Shown: positions 1 through 9,495, numbered from the stretch's first letter. The stretch: DNA of 43,889 nt from an uncultured Selenomonadales bacterium (GCA_905200615.1 CAJKLB010000016.1:1-43889); one strand, 5' to 3'. The notes: generated from the sequence alone by a model not told the origin. Numbers and translations: made by a program.

Positions 1-27
1 TTTATAATAAAAAAATAAATATTTATC

Positions 28-56
28 TTGAAATACCGAATGTAAAAATGTATAAT
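28..56 (+). promoter_or_regulatory. Sigma-A type promoter of the EF-G-like gene
   Basis: TTGAAA at 28-33 and TATAAT at 51-56 are separated by 17 bases. Transcription would start near 63, leaving a leader of about 60 bases before the start codon at 122. Confidence 0.8.
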
Positions 57-121
57 AGAAATAAGCAGAAGAATATTTTGCATATATTTTCCGGCGGATC
101 GGAGGAAAGGGGTTTTACAAA

Positions 122-2167
122 ATGGATTATCATGCTTCAAAGATAAGGAATGTTGCGTTTATCGGCCATGGGGGTGACGGAAAAACCGCCCTTACAGAGG
201 CCTTGTTGTTTTTGAATGGAAATATAGAACGTATGGGAAAAAATGAAGAAGGCAATACCGTATGCGATTATGATCCGGAAGAGATCAAACGTCATATTTC
301 CATATCGCTTTCAATGGCTCCCGTTGAATTTGACGGTTATAAGATAAACATTATGGATTGCCCCGGATATTTTGATTTTGAAGGCAGTGTAATCAGCGCG
401 CTTTCCGTGGCAGACGGCGCGGTTATTGTGATGTCGGCGGTATCGGGAATTGATGTGGGCACGGAAAAAGCAATGGATATTACCAAAAAGCAAAAATTGC
501 CCAGAGTGTTGTTTATCAATCAGATGGATAAAGAACACGCTTCCTTTACAAAAACGGTTGCGCAATTAAAACAAAAATACGGCAGCTGTATTGTTCCGCT
601 TTTGCTGCCGATTATGCAGCAAGACGTTATGACCGGGTTTGTTGATTTAATTGAAAACCAGGCGTATCATTTCAACGGCCAAAAACGGGGAAAGACGGAA
701 ATTCCTTCGGAGCTTGCGGAAACCGTTATGCTGGAGCGTGCCGCGTTGATGGAGACGGCCGCGGAAAACGATGAGGAATTGATGGAAAAAGTTATTATGG
801 AAGAAGAACTTACGCCGGAGGAAATTGTAAAAGGCCTTTCCATAGGAATCGCGGATTCTTCCGCTGTGCCGGTTTTGTGCGGCAGCGCTCTGGAGGGAAA
901 AGGCGTTCGCCTTTTGCAGGATACGCTGATTCGCTTTATTCCTTCCCCTGAAAACAAAGAATTTGCAGGGGAGGAGGATATTCGCGTTTGCAGGGAAGAG
1001 GACCCGTTTTCTGCCTATGTGTTTAAAACAATATCGGATCCTTTCGCAGGGAAACTTTCTCTGTTTATGGTGCGTTCCGGTGTTCTTACGGGGGATACGC
1101 CCCTTTATAATGCGAACGAGGACAAACAGGAAAAAACAGGAAATCTATATATTTTAAAAGGAAAACAGCAGATTCCCGTGCAAAAACTGTACGCGGGCGA
1201 TATCGGCGCGATAGGACGCTTGCAGGTAACTTTGACCGGACATACACTGTATTCGGGTAAAAAAATAACGTATCCGGCTATGCAAACACCTTGGCAGGGA
1301 ATCAGCCTTGCGGTATATCCCAAAAAACAGGGTGATGAAGACAAAGTATTTTCGGGACTTCGCCGCTTAGCGGAGGAGGATATTACTCTGAGTCTTGAAA
1401 AAAACGCTCAAACCAATGAAATGCTGTTAAAAGGCCTGGGAGATGTCCATTTGGATGTTGCTATCGAAAAACTCAAAAATAAGTTCAATGCCGAAGCTGA
1501 ACTGCGCACGCCGGTGGTGCCCTATCGGGAAACAATAAGAAAATCGGTAAAAGCGCAGGGAAAATATAAAAAGCAATCCGGCGGTCACGGGCAGTACGGC
1601 GATTGCTGGATAGAATTCAATCCCAGCGACAAAGATTTTGAGTTTATTGATAAGGTGGTAGGGGGCGCGGTTCCTCGTTCCTATATTCCCGCGGTAGAAA
1701 AGGGATTGCTTGAGTGTATGCAGAAAGGGGTACTGGCCGGATATCCGGTTACGGGAATCAGCTGCACATTATACGATGGCTCCTATCATCCGGTAGATTC
1801 CTCGGAAATGGCCTTTAAGGCGGCGGCGTCTATTGCCTATAAAACGGGCTGTAAAAATGCGGGTCCTGTTTTGCTGGAACCGATCTATACAGTGGAAATT
1901 ACTGTGCCGGATGATTATATGGGCGATATTATCGGCGATATTAACAAACGCAGGGGAAGAATTTTGGGAATGACTCCTGTTTCCGGCGGACAGCGTATTG
2001 ACGGCGAAGTACCGTTGGCGGAAATGTTTTATTATGCAACGGATCTTCGATCTATGACGCAGGGGCGGGGATCCTATCAAATGGCTTTTGCCCGGTATGA
2101 AGAGGTACCGGCGCATATTGCGGCAAAAATTGCCGCTGCCGCGGGCGTTAAAGAGAATGAAGAATAA
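122..2167 (+). CDS. EF-G-like translational GTPase (EF-G-2 type)
   Basis: A 681-residue translation-factor GTPase with the EF-G domain order: GTPase domain (about 1-270), beta-barrel domain II, and domains III-V. Visible motifs are the P-loop GHGGDGKT (15-22), DCPG (79-82), NQMD (133-136) and a CGSAL-type G5. In canonical EF-G the G3 motif is followed by a catalytic His (DTPGH); here it is Tyr (DCPGYFDF), and the P-loop has GG in place of the usual histidine-containing form. Both are hallmarks of the EF-G-2/EF-G-like paralogues rather than the main translocase FusA. The C-terminal domain IV/V signatures (GGHGQYGD, GDINKRRGRILGM) are intact. The ribosome site is GGAGGAAAGGGG, 9 bases before ATG. 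The exact role of these paralogues is unsettled; a ribosome-associated GTPase is the safest call. The gene is monocistronic by layout, with a new promoter before spoVG. Confidence 0.9.
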   Translation: MDYHASKIRNVAFIGHGGDGKTALTEALLFLNGNIERMGKNEEGNTVCDYDPEEIKRHISISLSMAPVEFDGYKINIMDCPGYFDFEGSVISALSVADGAVIVMSAVSGIDVGTEKAMDITKKQKLPRVLFINQMDKEHASFTKTVAQLKQKYGSCIVPLLLPIMQQDVMTGFVDLIENQAYHFNGQKRGKTEIPSELAETVMLERAALMETAAENDEELMEKVIMEEELTPEEIVKGLSIGIADSSAVPVLCGSALEGKGVRLLQDTLIRFIPSPENKEFAGEEDIRVCREEDPFSAYVFKTISDPFAGKLSLFMVRSGVLTGDTPLYNANEDKQEKTGNLYILKGKQQIPVQKLYAGDIGAIGRLQVTLTGHTLYSGKKITYPAMQTPWQGISLAVYPKKQGDEDKVFSGLRRLAEEDITLSLEKNAQTNEMLLKGLGDVHLDVAIEKLKNKFNAEAELRTPVVPYRETIRKSVKAQGKYKKQSGGHGQYGDCWIEFNPSDKDFEFIDKVVGGAVPRSYIPAVEKGLLECMQKGVLAGYPVTGISCTLYDGSYHPVDSSEMAFKAAASIAYKTGCKNAGPVLLEPIYTVEITVPDDYMGDIIGDINKRRGRILGMTPVSGGQRIDGEVPLAEMFYYATDLRSMTQGRGSYQMAFARYEEVPAHIAAKIAAAAGVKENEE

Positions 2168-2171
2168 GTAT

Positions 2172-2200
2172 TTGCCAAAATACTTTAAATAATGTAAAAT
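2172..2200 (+). promoter_or_regulatory. Promoter of spoVG, with overlapping inverted repeat
   Basis: TTGCCA (2172-2177), 17 bases, TAAAAT (2195-2200) preceded directly by TG. The -35 is embedded in an inverted repeat AAGTATTT-gcca-AAATACTT (2166-2185), which could be an operator or a weak terminator of the preceding gene. In Bacillus spoVG is under sigma-H; the elements seen here fit sigma-A better. Confidence 0.6.
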
Positions 2201-2235
2201 ACGTATGTGTTTTCGTTACTATGGGAGGAGAAATC

Positions 2236-2493
2236 ATGAAGATCACAGATGTAAGACTTCGCAAAGTAGAAACGGCCGGCAAACTGAAAGCCGTGGCATC
2301 CATTACCTTTGATGATGAATTTGTTGTGCATGACATCAAGGTGATTGAAGGAAACAATTCACTTTTTGTGGCGATGCCAAGCGTAAAGAATGCCAGCGGG
2401 GAATTCAGGGATGTGGCACATCCTATCAAAACGGAGCTTCGCGAAAAAATATCAAACATTGTGCTCGAAAAGTTTTCACAGGAAAATGAATAA
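2236..2493 (+). CDS. spoVG: SpoVG, sporulation/cell-division associated RNA-binding regulator
   Basis: An 85-residue SpoVG protein, matching the usual family size. The conserved core is clear: KITDVRLRKVE, FVVHDIKVIEGN, LFVAMPS, GEFRDVAHPI. SpoVG is a small nucleic-acid-binding protein that affects septation, sporulation and virulence or capsule genes in Firmicutes. I chose ATG 2236 because GGGAGGAG lies 5-7 bases upstream and the family begins with MK/ME-TDVR; the in-frame ATG at 2221 overlaps that ribosome site. The gene sits immediately upstream of glmU, as in Bacillus and many Clostridia. Confidence 0.95.
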   Translation: MKITDVRLRKVETAGKLKAVASITFDDEFVVHDIKVIEGNNSLFVAMPSVKNASGEFRDVAHPIKTELREKISNIVLEKFSQENE

Positions 2494-2500
2494 TTAACGG

Positions 2501-2525
2501 AAAACAGGGCCGTCGGCCTTGTTTT
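2501..2525 (+). terminator. Hairpin between spoVG and glmU (partial terminator)
   Basis: An 11-bp stem with one G-T wobble (AAAACAGGGCC / GGCCTTGTTTT, loop GTC), the 3' arm ending in TTTT. It resembles an intrinsic terminator that may limit readthrough from spoVG into glmU; no clear separate glmU promoter was found. Confidence 0.6.
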
Positions 2526-2549
2526 CTTATGTGGATTTGGGAGGATTTT

Positions 2550-3920
2550 ATGTATAAAACAGCGGTTATACTTGCCGCCGGCGACGGAAAACGAATGAAA
2601 TCGGAACTTCCGAAGGTAATGCATAAAGTATGCGGAAAAGAACTGGTTGCCCATGTGTGGAACGCCGTAAAAGAAGTGTCTGATGACGCGCCGGTGGTGG
2701 TTACGGGAAATAAGGGCGAACTGATTGAAGCGTTATTAAAGGGAAAGGCGCGTTTTGCCGTTCAAGCCGAACGTCGGGGAACCGCTCATGCCGTACTGTG
2801 CGCCAAAGAATATTTGACCGGGCTTGAGGGCTATGTAACGATTACGGCGGGGGATATGCCGCTTATTACAGAAAAAACGTTTCAAATGCTTTTGGAGAAA
2901 ACGGTTTCCCAGCAGCTGGATGCCTGTGTTCTTACCGCGGTTGTAGAAAATGCCGACGGGTATGGCAGAATTCTTCGAGATGACTATGGCAACGTCAGCG
3001 GAATTGTAGAACATCGTGATGCCAGCCAAGAACAGAAAAAAATTCGTGAAATCAATACTTCAATTTATTGTTTTAAAATCAGTTCCTTGTTGGACGCACT
3101 GGCTAAAGTTAAAAATGATAATGCGCAGGGGGAGCTTTATTTAACGGATACGCTTGCCATTTTAAAGGCTGAAGGCAAGAAGATAGGCGGGTATATTGTT
3201 GAAAACGCGGTTGAGGCTATGGGAATCAATGACCGCGTGCAGCTTTCACAGGCGGAAAAGGCGATGCGCCGCAGAATCAATGAAACGATGATGCGCGGCG
3301 GTGTAACGCTGATTGATCCCGAAAACACTTATATAGAGGCCGATGTGGAAATCGGGCGGGATACCGTGATTTATCCGAATAATTTCATCGGAAAAGGTTC
3401 AAGAATCGGTGAGGAATGTGTCCTGTTCCCCGGCAGCCGAATTGAAAATTCGGAAATCGGCAATCGATGTGAAATACAGGCCTCGGTAGTGCTGGAGGCC
3501 AGAGTGGGCAGTGAGACGAAAATCGGCCCGAATGCCTATTTGCGTCCTCAGTCGGTTATCGGCGACAGAGTTCGTATTGGCGATTTTGTAGAGGTAAAAA
3601 ATTCTACTATCGGCAATGGGAGCAAAGTCAGCCATCTAACCTATGTGGGGGATGCTGAGATGGGAGAAAATTGTAATGTAGGCTGTGGTACGGTATTTGT
3701 CAATTACGACGGTGCCAATAAGCATCATACGCGGGTGGGAGATCATGTGTTTATCGGCTGTAATACGAATTTGGTTGCCCCGGTAAATATCGGAAATAAC
3801 GCGTTTATAGCGGCCGGATCCACGGTTACGGAGGATGTGGGAGAAAATGACCTCTGTATTGCTCGTGCCAGGCAGTGTGTAAAGAAAGGCTGGGTGCTTC
3901 AAAATAAAAACTGGAAATGA
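2550..3920 (+). CDS. glmU: Bifunctional UDP-GlcNAc pyrophosphorylase / glucosamine-1-phosphate acetyltransferase
   Basis: A 456-residue GlmU, the normal length. It makes UDP-N-acetylglucosamine, the precursor of peptidoglycan and other cell-wall polymers, in two steps (acetylation of glucosamine-1-phosphate, then uridylation). The N-terminal pyrophosphorylase half has LAAGDGKRMKSELPKVMH, the nucleotide loop, and AERRGTAHAV. The C-terminal half from about residue 250 is a left-handed beta-helix of hexapeptide repeats, with KNSTIGNGSKVSHLTYVGDAE and the NYDGANKHHT acetyltransferase motif. ATG 2550 was chosen because TTTGGGAGG lies about 6 bases upstream and the family starts just before the LAAG motif; an upstream in-frame ATG at 2529 lacks a ribosome site. 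The stop is followed four bases later by the pth start. Confidence 0.97.
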   Translation: MYKTAVILAAGDGKRMKSELPKVMHKVCGKELVAHVWNAVKEVSDDAPVVVTGNKGELIEALLKGKARFAVQAERRGTAHAVLCAKEYLTGLEGYVTITAGDMPLITEKTFQMLLEKTVSQQLDACVLTAVVENADGYGRILRDDYGNVSGIVEHRDASQEQKKIREINTSIYCFKISSLLDALAKVKNDNAQGELYLTDTLAILKAEGKKIGGYIVENAVEAMGINDRVQLSQAEKAMRRRINETMMRGGVTLIDPENTYIEADVEIGRDTVIYPNNFIGKGSRIGEECVLFPGSRIENSEIGNRCEIQASVVLEARVGSETKIGPNAYLRPQSVIGDRVRIGDFVEVKNSTIGNGSKVSHLTYVGDAEMGENCNVGCGTVFVNYDGANKHHTRVGDHVFIGCNTNLVAPVNIGNNAFIAAGSTVTEDVGENDLCIARARQCVKKGWVLQNKNWK

Positions 3921-3924
3921 TATT

Positions 3925-4491
3925 TTGGTACTCGCAGGGCTGGGAAATCCCGGCCCTCAATATATCCAAACAAGGCATAATATTGGATTTCGAGTGATCG
4001 ATTTTCTTACGGCGGAACTAAAGGCTTCCATGCCTAAAGAAAAATTTAACGGGTTGGTTTTTACGGCAAATATGGCAGGGAAAAAAGTACTGCTGGTAAA
4101 GCCACAGACTTATATGAATGAAAGCGGCCGCTGCCTGCAGGAATTGATGCAATTTTATAAATTGGAACTTTCGGCCTTGACGGTTATCTATGATGATATT
4201 GATTTACCCGAGGGAAAAGTCCGTATTCGCGCGAAGGGCGGTCCGGGCACGCATAACGGCATGCGTTCTATCGTTTCGTTATTAAAAAGTGAGAATTTTT
4301 CCCGTATCCGTATCGGAATCGGCAGACCGGAGATGAAACAGATGGATCTTGCGGATTTTGTGCTTGGAAAGTTTTCCTCTGAAGCGGCGGATACTGTACA
4401 TAAGGCGATATGCTTAGCGGGGGATGCGGCAATGGAATTGATGAAAAACGGATGCGAAGCCGCTATGCAAAAATATAATATATCGGGGTAG
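3925..4491 (+). CDS. pth: Peptidyl-tRNA hydrolase
   Basis: A 188-residue Pth that releases tRNA from peptidyl-tRNAs dropped by the ribosome. Signature motifs are GLGNPGPQY, TRHNIGF (catalytic His), KPQTYMNESG (substrate-binding Asn), YDDIDLPEGKVRIR (catalytic Asp) and GGPGTHNGMRSI. The start is TTG at 3925, giving MVLAGLGNPG. There is no in-frame ATG upstream, and only a weak GGAAA overlaps the end of glmU, so translation probably depends on coupling to glmU four bases away. Order glmU-pth-mfd is conserved in Firmicutes. Confidence 0.95.
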   Translation: MVLAGLGNPGPQYIQTRHNIGFRVIDFLTAELKASMPKEKFNGLVFTANMAGKKVLLVKPQTYMNESGRCLQELMQFYKLELSALTVIYDDIDLPEGKVRIRAKGGPGTHNGMRSIVSLLKSENFSRIRIGIGRPEMKQMDLADFVLGKFSSEAADTVHKAICLAGDAAMELMKNGCEAAMQKYNISG

Positions 4492-4494
4492 ATC

Positions 4495-7400
4495 ATGTTT
4501 CAGCTATATAAAAACGCACTGACAAAAAGCGTTGACTATATCGGCCTTGAAAAAAATGTCCGGGAGGGGGTAAGCCCCATCTCGGTTTTCGGCGTTTCTG
4601 ACGGGCAAAAAACGCATCTTGCGGCGGCGCTTTGTGAGGATCGGCCGGTTTTGATTGTAACGCAGGGCTTTAACAGTGCCGAAAAAGTAAAAAATGATTT
4701 TGAATTTTATACCGGCAGAAAGGCGGTTCTCTTTCCCGCAAGGGAATATTTGATGCAAGCGCAGTTTGAAAGCGGAGAGGTTCAGCAGCAGCGGATCAAA
4801 GCACTGGATGCTGTTTTAGGCGGAGCCAAGACTGTGATAGCGCCGGTGGACGCGATATTGTTTACGATTATGCCGCCGGATAGTTTGCGGGAACTGAAGC
4901 TTACCGTTGAACTGAAAAAACGGTACAGTATCGATGAAATCGCTCAAAAATTGGTGCGCTGCGGATATTGCGCGGTTTCGCAGATCAGCGGAAAAGGAGA
5001 GTTTTTTATCCATGGCGGGATTGTGGATATTTTCCCCGCAGATTCGGAATTTTGTGTAAGACTTGACTTTTTTGATGATGAGGTAGATTCCATTCGTTTG
5101 GTGGATCCGGTCTCACAGCGTTCCATAGAGCGGATTTCCCGAGTAGAAATTTTACCTTTAAGAGAGAGCTGTGCGGGGGAAGAAAAATGCGCAAAAGCGG
5201 CGGAAGTATTATTGCAGGAATTGATTAAATTTAATAAAACCTGTCGAGATCGCGACGCGGTGACAAAAGCTACTGATACGTTTTCTCTTGTGGCCGAAAA
5301 ATTGAAAAGCGGAATTTATTCTTCTTGGGCAGATCAGTTAACGGCATATATTTATCCGGAATATACTTCTCTTTTAGATTATATGCCCCCAAATACCTTG
5401 GTTATTTTTGACGAGGTACGGATACAAAAGGAGCACAGTGATAACGCAGAACTTGAGTTCGGGAAGAATATAGCGGATTTAATGGCAGAGGGAAAGGTGC
5501 TTCAGCGGCATGCGAATGTTTTCGGAGGCTTTTTGCGTTTTTGGAAACAGGCATTACAAAAACAAGTAATCGCAATGCAGACAATCAGCGGAGCACTTCC
5601 AGAGACGGATGCAAAGGCGATCTTTCATTTTGACGGCAGAGTAATGCAGTCTTTTCACGGCAAACCTGAATTTTTAATTCAGGAGGTTAAGCTGTATCAG
5701 AATGCGGATTATCAAATCATTCTGTGTGCCGGAAGTGAGGCACGGGAAAAGCGGCTGGAAGAAGAATTTTCTGAGGCCGGAGTGGGGGTTATTCCTCTTA
5801 AAAGAGCGGAAAGTACGATCGCATCCGGTCAAATTGCATTGATTTGCGGCTCTGTTGCCAAAGGATTTGAGTATCCGGGCTGTAAATTGGTTGTGATTGC
5901 CGAAAATGATATTTTTGCCAATGTCAAGCAGACGCATAAGCCGGTACGAGCAAGCCGCAAAAATGCTATGGATACCTTCGTAGAGTTAAAAATAGGGGAT
6001 GCTGTCGTACACGAAACCAATGGTATCGGAATCTATCAAGGAATTGTAAAAATTGAAACAGACGGTGTAAAAAGAGATTATCTGTTTTTAAAGTATCGCG
6101 ATGAGGATAAGCTCTATGTTCCCGTGGAGCAGATGAACCGGGTACAGAAATATATCGCGCCGGATGATACCAAGCCTCGTTTGAGTAAACTGGGGTCTTC
6201 CGAATGGAACAAGACGAAGGCAAGAGTTAAAAAATCCATTGAGGATATGACCGAAAAGCTGCTTTCACTTTATCGCGCGCGTGAAGCGGCAGCAGGAATC
6301 GCTTTTTTGCCGGATACTCCTTGGCAGAGGGAATTTGAAGAGGATTTCCCCTATGAGGAAACGCCGGATCAGCTGCGCTGTATCGCGGAGATTAAAGCGG
6401 ATATGGAATCGCCGCGGGTGATGGATCGGCTTCTGTGCGGCGACGTAGGGTATGGAAAAACGGAGGTAGCTCTCCGAGCCGTATTTAAAGCGGTTATGAG
6501 CGGAAAGCAGGCGGCTATTCTTGCGCCCACTACAATCCTTGCACAGCAGCATTATAATACATTAAAAACACGCTTGCTTAATTTTCAAGCTGTGCGGGTA
6601 GAAGAGCTGAGCCGCTTTAAGACGGCAAAGGAACAGAAAAAAATTATAGCGGATCTTGCTGAAGGCAAGGTGGATATTGTAGTAGGAACACATCGTATTT
6701 TGGCAAAAGATGTAACTTTTCACGACTTGGGTCTATTGGTCGTCGATGAGGAACAGCGTTTTGGGGTTGCGCATAAAGAGAAGATTAAGCAGTTGAAAGC
6801 CAATATTGATGTGTTAACGCTTTCCGCCACACCGATACCCCGCACACTAAATATGGCGCTTTCCGGCATTCGGGACATGAGCTTGATCGAAACACCGCCG
6901 TTGGAGCGATATCCGGTACAGACCTATGTTGTGGAATACTCTGACGCTATTGTACGGGATGCGATCCTTCGGGAAATGCAGCGGGGCGGTCAGGTATATT
7001 ATTTGTATAATCGTGTACAGGGAATTGATTTATTTGCACAGAATCTGCAGGAATTGGTCCCTCAGGCACGGATCGCCATTGGCCATGGGCAGATGGAAGA
7101 ACGCCAGCTTGAAAAGGTCATGATGGATTTTTGTAACGGAGAATATGATGTGCTTTTGTGCACAACGATCATAGAAAACGGTGTGGATATCCCCGGTGCC
7201 AACACGATTATTGTGCAGAATGCTGAGCGTTTCGGCCTTTCTCAGCTCTATCAGCTGCGGGGCAGAGTCGGAAGATCCAATCGATTGGCTTATGCTTATT
7301 TTACGGTTCCCGCGGCCAGAGCAATCGGTGAGGACGCGGTTAAACGGCTGAATGCCATAGAGGAATTTACGCAGATGGGCTCTGGATTTAAGGTTGCCAT

Positions 7401-7983
7401 GCGTGATTTGGAAATACGCGGAGCCGGAAATTTATTAGGCGGCGAACAGCACGGTCATATGTCGCGCATCGGATATGATTTATACTGTAAGATGATTAAG
7501 GAAACGGTAGATGAATCTTTGGGCAAGAAAGATGAAGAGGAACCGAAAGCTTCGGTGGAAATGAAAATAGATGCCTATATAAGTGACGATTATGTTCCTA
7601 ATGAGGCGCTCAAGTTTGCTTTTTACCGGAAAATATCGGATATTAAAAATAGGGATGATATGCTGGATATTCGTGATGAGCTTTTTGACCGTTTCGGCGA
7701 TATTCCGTCGAGTGTGGAAAATTTACTGAATATTGCGTATATACGGGCGATGGCAGGCCGTCATGGGATAACGGTTATTCGTGAAGAGGGGGGAAATATT
7801 GTTTTTATTTTACCCACTCCGGACCTGAAAAAGATATCCGATGCAGTGAATGCTTTTTCTTCCCGTTGTGTAGTGACTGCAGGAAGGGCCTTTGTGGTTG
7901 TGTTTAAGACAAGAGGAATCGATGTAACGGAACGCCTTTTATGGATTAAGGAATTTTTGGAATATGTGGATAAAAATAATTAA
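4495..7983 (+). CDS. mfd: Transcription-repair coupling factor Mfd
   Basis: A 1162-residue Mfd, normal full length. Mfd removes RNA polymerase stalled at DNA lesions and recruits UvrA. Visible parts are the UvrB-like N-terminal module (FFIHGGIVDIFPAD near 165), the CarD-like RNA polymerase interaction domain (GDAVVHETNGIGIYQGI, about 500), the SF2 RecG-like motor with LLCGDVGYGKTEVA (Walker A), VVDEEQRFG (motif II DEEQ) and LSATPIPRT (motif III), motif VI QLRGRVGRS, and the C-terminal TRCF domain. The ATG at 4495 begins three bases after the pth stop, with GGGG upstream, so it is part of the same operon. UvrC is encoded elsewhere in the window. Confidence 0.97.
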   Translation: MFQLYKNALTKSVDYIGLEKNVREGVSPISVFGVSDGQKTHLAAALCEDRPVLIVTQGFNSAEKVKNDFEFYTGRKAVLFPAREYLMQAQFESGEVQQQRIKALDAVLGGAKTVIAPVDAILFTIMPPDSLRELKLTVELKKRYSIDEIAQKLVRCGYCAVSQISGKGEFFIHGGIVDIFPADSEFCVRLDFFDDEVDSIRLVDPVSQRSIERISRVEILPLRESCAGEEKCAKAAEVLLQELIKFNKTCRDRDAVTKATDTFSLVAEKLKSGIYSSWADQLTAYIYPEYTSLLDYMPPNTLVIFDEVRIQKEHSDNAELEFGKNIADLMAEGKVLQRHANVFGGFLRFWKQALQKQVIAMQTISGALPETDAKAIFHFDGRVMQSFHGKPEFLIQEVKLYQNADYQIILCAGSEAREKRLEEEFSEAGVGVIPLKRAESTIASGQIALICGSVAKGFEYPGCKLVVIAENDIFANVKQTHKPVRASRKNAMDTFVELKIGDAVVHETNGIGIYQGIVKIETDGVKRDYLFLKYRDEDKLYVPVEQMNRVQKYIAPDDTKPRLSKLGSSEWNKTKARVKKSIEDMTEKLLSLYRAREAAAGIAFLPDTPWQREFEEDFPYEETPDQLRCIAEIKADMESPRVMDRLLCGDVGYGKTEVALRAVFKAVMSGKQAAILAPTTILAQQHYNTLKTRLLNFQAVRVEELSRFKTAKEQKKIIADLAEGKVDIVVGTHRILAKDVTFHDLGLLVVDEEQRFGVAHKEKIKQLKANIDVLTLSATPIPRTLNMALSGIRDMSLIETPPLERYPVQTYVVEYSDAIVRDAILREMQRGGQVYYLYNRVQGIDLFAQNLQELVPQARIAIGHGQMEERQLEKVMMDFCNGEYDVLLCTTIIENGVDIPGANTIIVQNAERFGLSQLYQLRGRVGRSNRLAYAYFTVPAARAIGEDAVKRLNAIEEFTQMGSGFKVAMRDLEIRGAGNLLGGEQHGHMSRIGYDLYCKMIKETVDESLGKKDEEEPKASVEMKIDAYISDDYVPNEALKFAFYRKISDIKNRDDMLDIRDELFDRFGDIPSSVENLLNIAYIRAMAGRHGITVIREEGGNIVFILPTPDLKKISDAVNAFSSRCVVTAGRAFVVVFKTRGIDVTERLLWIKEFLEYVDKNN

Positions 7984-8021
7984 AATATGAATGAAAAAAT
8001 GATGAAATAGGGAAAAAGGAC

Positions 8022-8050
8022 TTGATAGAAAAGGGCATTTCTTATATAAT
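8022..8050 (+). promoter_or_regulatory. Sigma-A promoter of prsA-like gene
   Basis: TTGATA (8022-8027), 17-base spacer, TATAAT (8045-8050). It gives the foldase its own transcript despite following mfd closely. Confidence 0.85.
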
Positions 8051-8082
8051 AATATGGTGATTGTAATTTGGAGGTTTTATCT

Positions 8083-9441
8083 ATGAAAAAAATTCTGGCA
8101 GCGGCACTTGCTCTTTTAACGGCAGTGGGTGTATTCTCAGGCTGTAATCTTGTGGAATCGGATGACGGCAATGTAGTTATTGCTACGGTGAACGGTGTTT
8201 CTATATTAAAAAGTGATTATAATGAGATTTATAATTATTGGTATTATTACCTTTTGAATTCTTACGGATATACCGCTGAGCAGGCACAGCAATCGTTGGA
8301 GGAAATGAGCAGCGATATTCTGGAGCAGTTGATTGAAGAAGAGTTGATTACACAAAAGGCACAGGAACAGGGCTTTTTAAATTATACACAGGAGGATCGC
8401 GACGCTGCGGCCGCTGTAATCAATGAGGACAAGCAAACGTATATTGACAGCCTTGTTGAGCAATATAAAAGCGCGTTTGAAGGCCAGGAAGTAAAAGGAA
8501 AAAATGAAGGCGAAAGCGATGACGATTATTTTAAACGTATTGCCGAGCAGAAATATTATAAAAATCTTGAGGATAACGGCACTTCCGAAGAAGAAATGAT
8601 TCAGGAACAACTGAAAACGGCCGCTCTTGAGAAATTTCAAGAGGAAATGATGGAGGATGTAACGGTTCTGGATTCCGATGTAATTACTGAATACGATGAG
8701 CAGTATAATACACAGCTTGAGGAACTTTCAACGGATGCGGATTTTGTATCTGCTTGGAACGGTACTACCTATCAAACATTGGTTTATTATCGGGCCGGTT
8801 ACTCCTTGGTGCAGCATATTCTGATCAGCTTTGAGGAAGAAGACCAGAAGATATTGCAGGGGTACGCTGAAACCATTGCCGAGTATGATGAGGAAATTAA
8901 TGATTATACTACCAATATAGAGGAAGAAACAGATGAAACGAAAAAAGCCGAGTATCAGCAATCTTTGGCTCAGGCACAGGAAGATCAGGCAAAATATCAA
9001 CAGCTGTATGAAGAGGCGTTAAAAGCTGCGGAGGCAAAGATACAACAGGAGACGGATGAGGTTTATGCTTCTGTAAAAGATGCGGATGAAGATACCTTTA
9101 TTTCCGTTATGTTGGAAAAGACCGGAGATACCGGTATGCAGGATGAAGCTACGGCAAAAAAAGGATACCTTGTAGGTCCCGAGGACGGCATGGCGGAAGA
9201 GTTTTCACAGATGGGGCAATCTTTGGAAGCCGGGGAAGTCGGTGAGCCGGTAGCTACTTATTACGGCTATCATATCATCCGTTGTATAAAGAAATTGGAT
9301 GAGGGTAAGGTTCCGTATGATGATGTGAAAGATGAGATTAAAGAATATCTTACCGAGGCAAAGAAAGAAGAAGAATGGGCAGCTATGATTGAAACTTGGA
9401 AGACGGAAGCAAAAATAAAGAAATATCCTAATAAGCTGTAA
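8083..9441 (+). CDS. PrsA-like parvulin peptidyl-prolyl isomerase lipoprotein
   Basis: A 452-residue extracytoplasmic foldase. The start is a lipoprotein signal, MKKILAAALALL, with lipobox FSGC (lipidated Cys21). Residues about 30-230 form a SurA/PrsA-type helical region (FxEEELITQKA, acid-rich). The parvulin domain starts with VQHILISF near 243-250, but a charged glutamine/glutamate-rich segment of about 60 residues, predicted coiled coil, separates it from the remainder (DTFISVMLEKTGD, GYLVGPEDGMAEEF, GYHIIRCIKKL, ending about 430). Family members help secreted proteins fold at the membrane-wall interface. ATG 8083 was chosen from the ribosome site TTGGAGG and the signal peptide; an upstream TTG would include the ribosome site. 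It follows mfd, as in many Clostridia. Confidence 0.9.
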   Translation: MKKILAAALALLTAVGVFSGCNLVESDDGNVVIATVNGVSILKSDYNEIYNYWYYYLLNSYGYTAEQAQQSLEEMSSDILEQLIEEELITQKAQEQGFLNYTQEDRDAAAAVINEDKQTYIDSLVEQYKSAFEGQEVKGKNEGESDDDYFKRIAEQKYYKNLEDNGTSEEEMIQEQLKTAALEKFQEEMMEDVTVLDSDVITEYDEQYNTQLEELSTDADFVSAWNGTTYQTLVYYRAGYSLVQHILISFEEEDQKILQGYAETIAEYDEEINDYTTNIEEETDETKKAEYQQSLAQAQEDQAKYQQLYEEALKAAEAKIQQETDEVYASVKDADEDTFISVMLEKTGDTGMQDEATAKKGYLVGPEDGMAEEFSQMGQSLEAGEVGEPVATYYGYHIIRCIKKLDEGKVPYDDVKDEIKEYLTEAKKEEEWAAMIETWKTEAKIKKYPNKL

Positions 9442-9467
9442 TATAGAATACGATATTTTAAGCTGTT

Positions 9468-9495
9468 AAAAAGGTCACCGATCGGTGACCTTTTT
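9468..9495 (+). terminator. Intrinsic terminator after prsA-like gene
   Basis: A perfect palindrome, AAAAAGGTCACCG facing CGGTGACCTTTTT, with a T run; the paired A/T ends could also work on the other strand. Confidence 0.9.
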
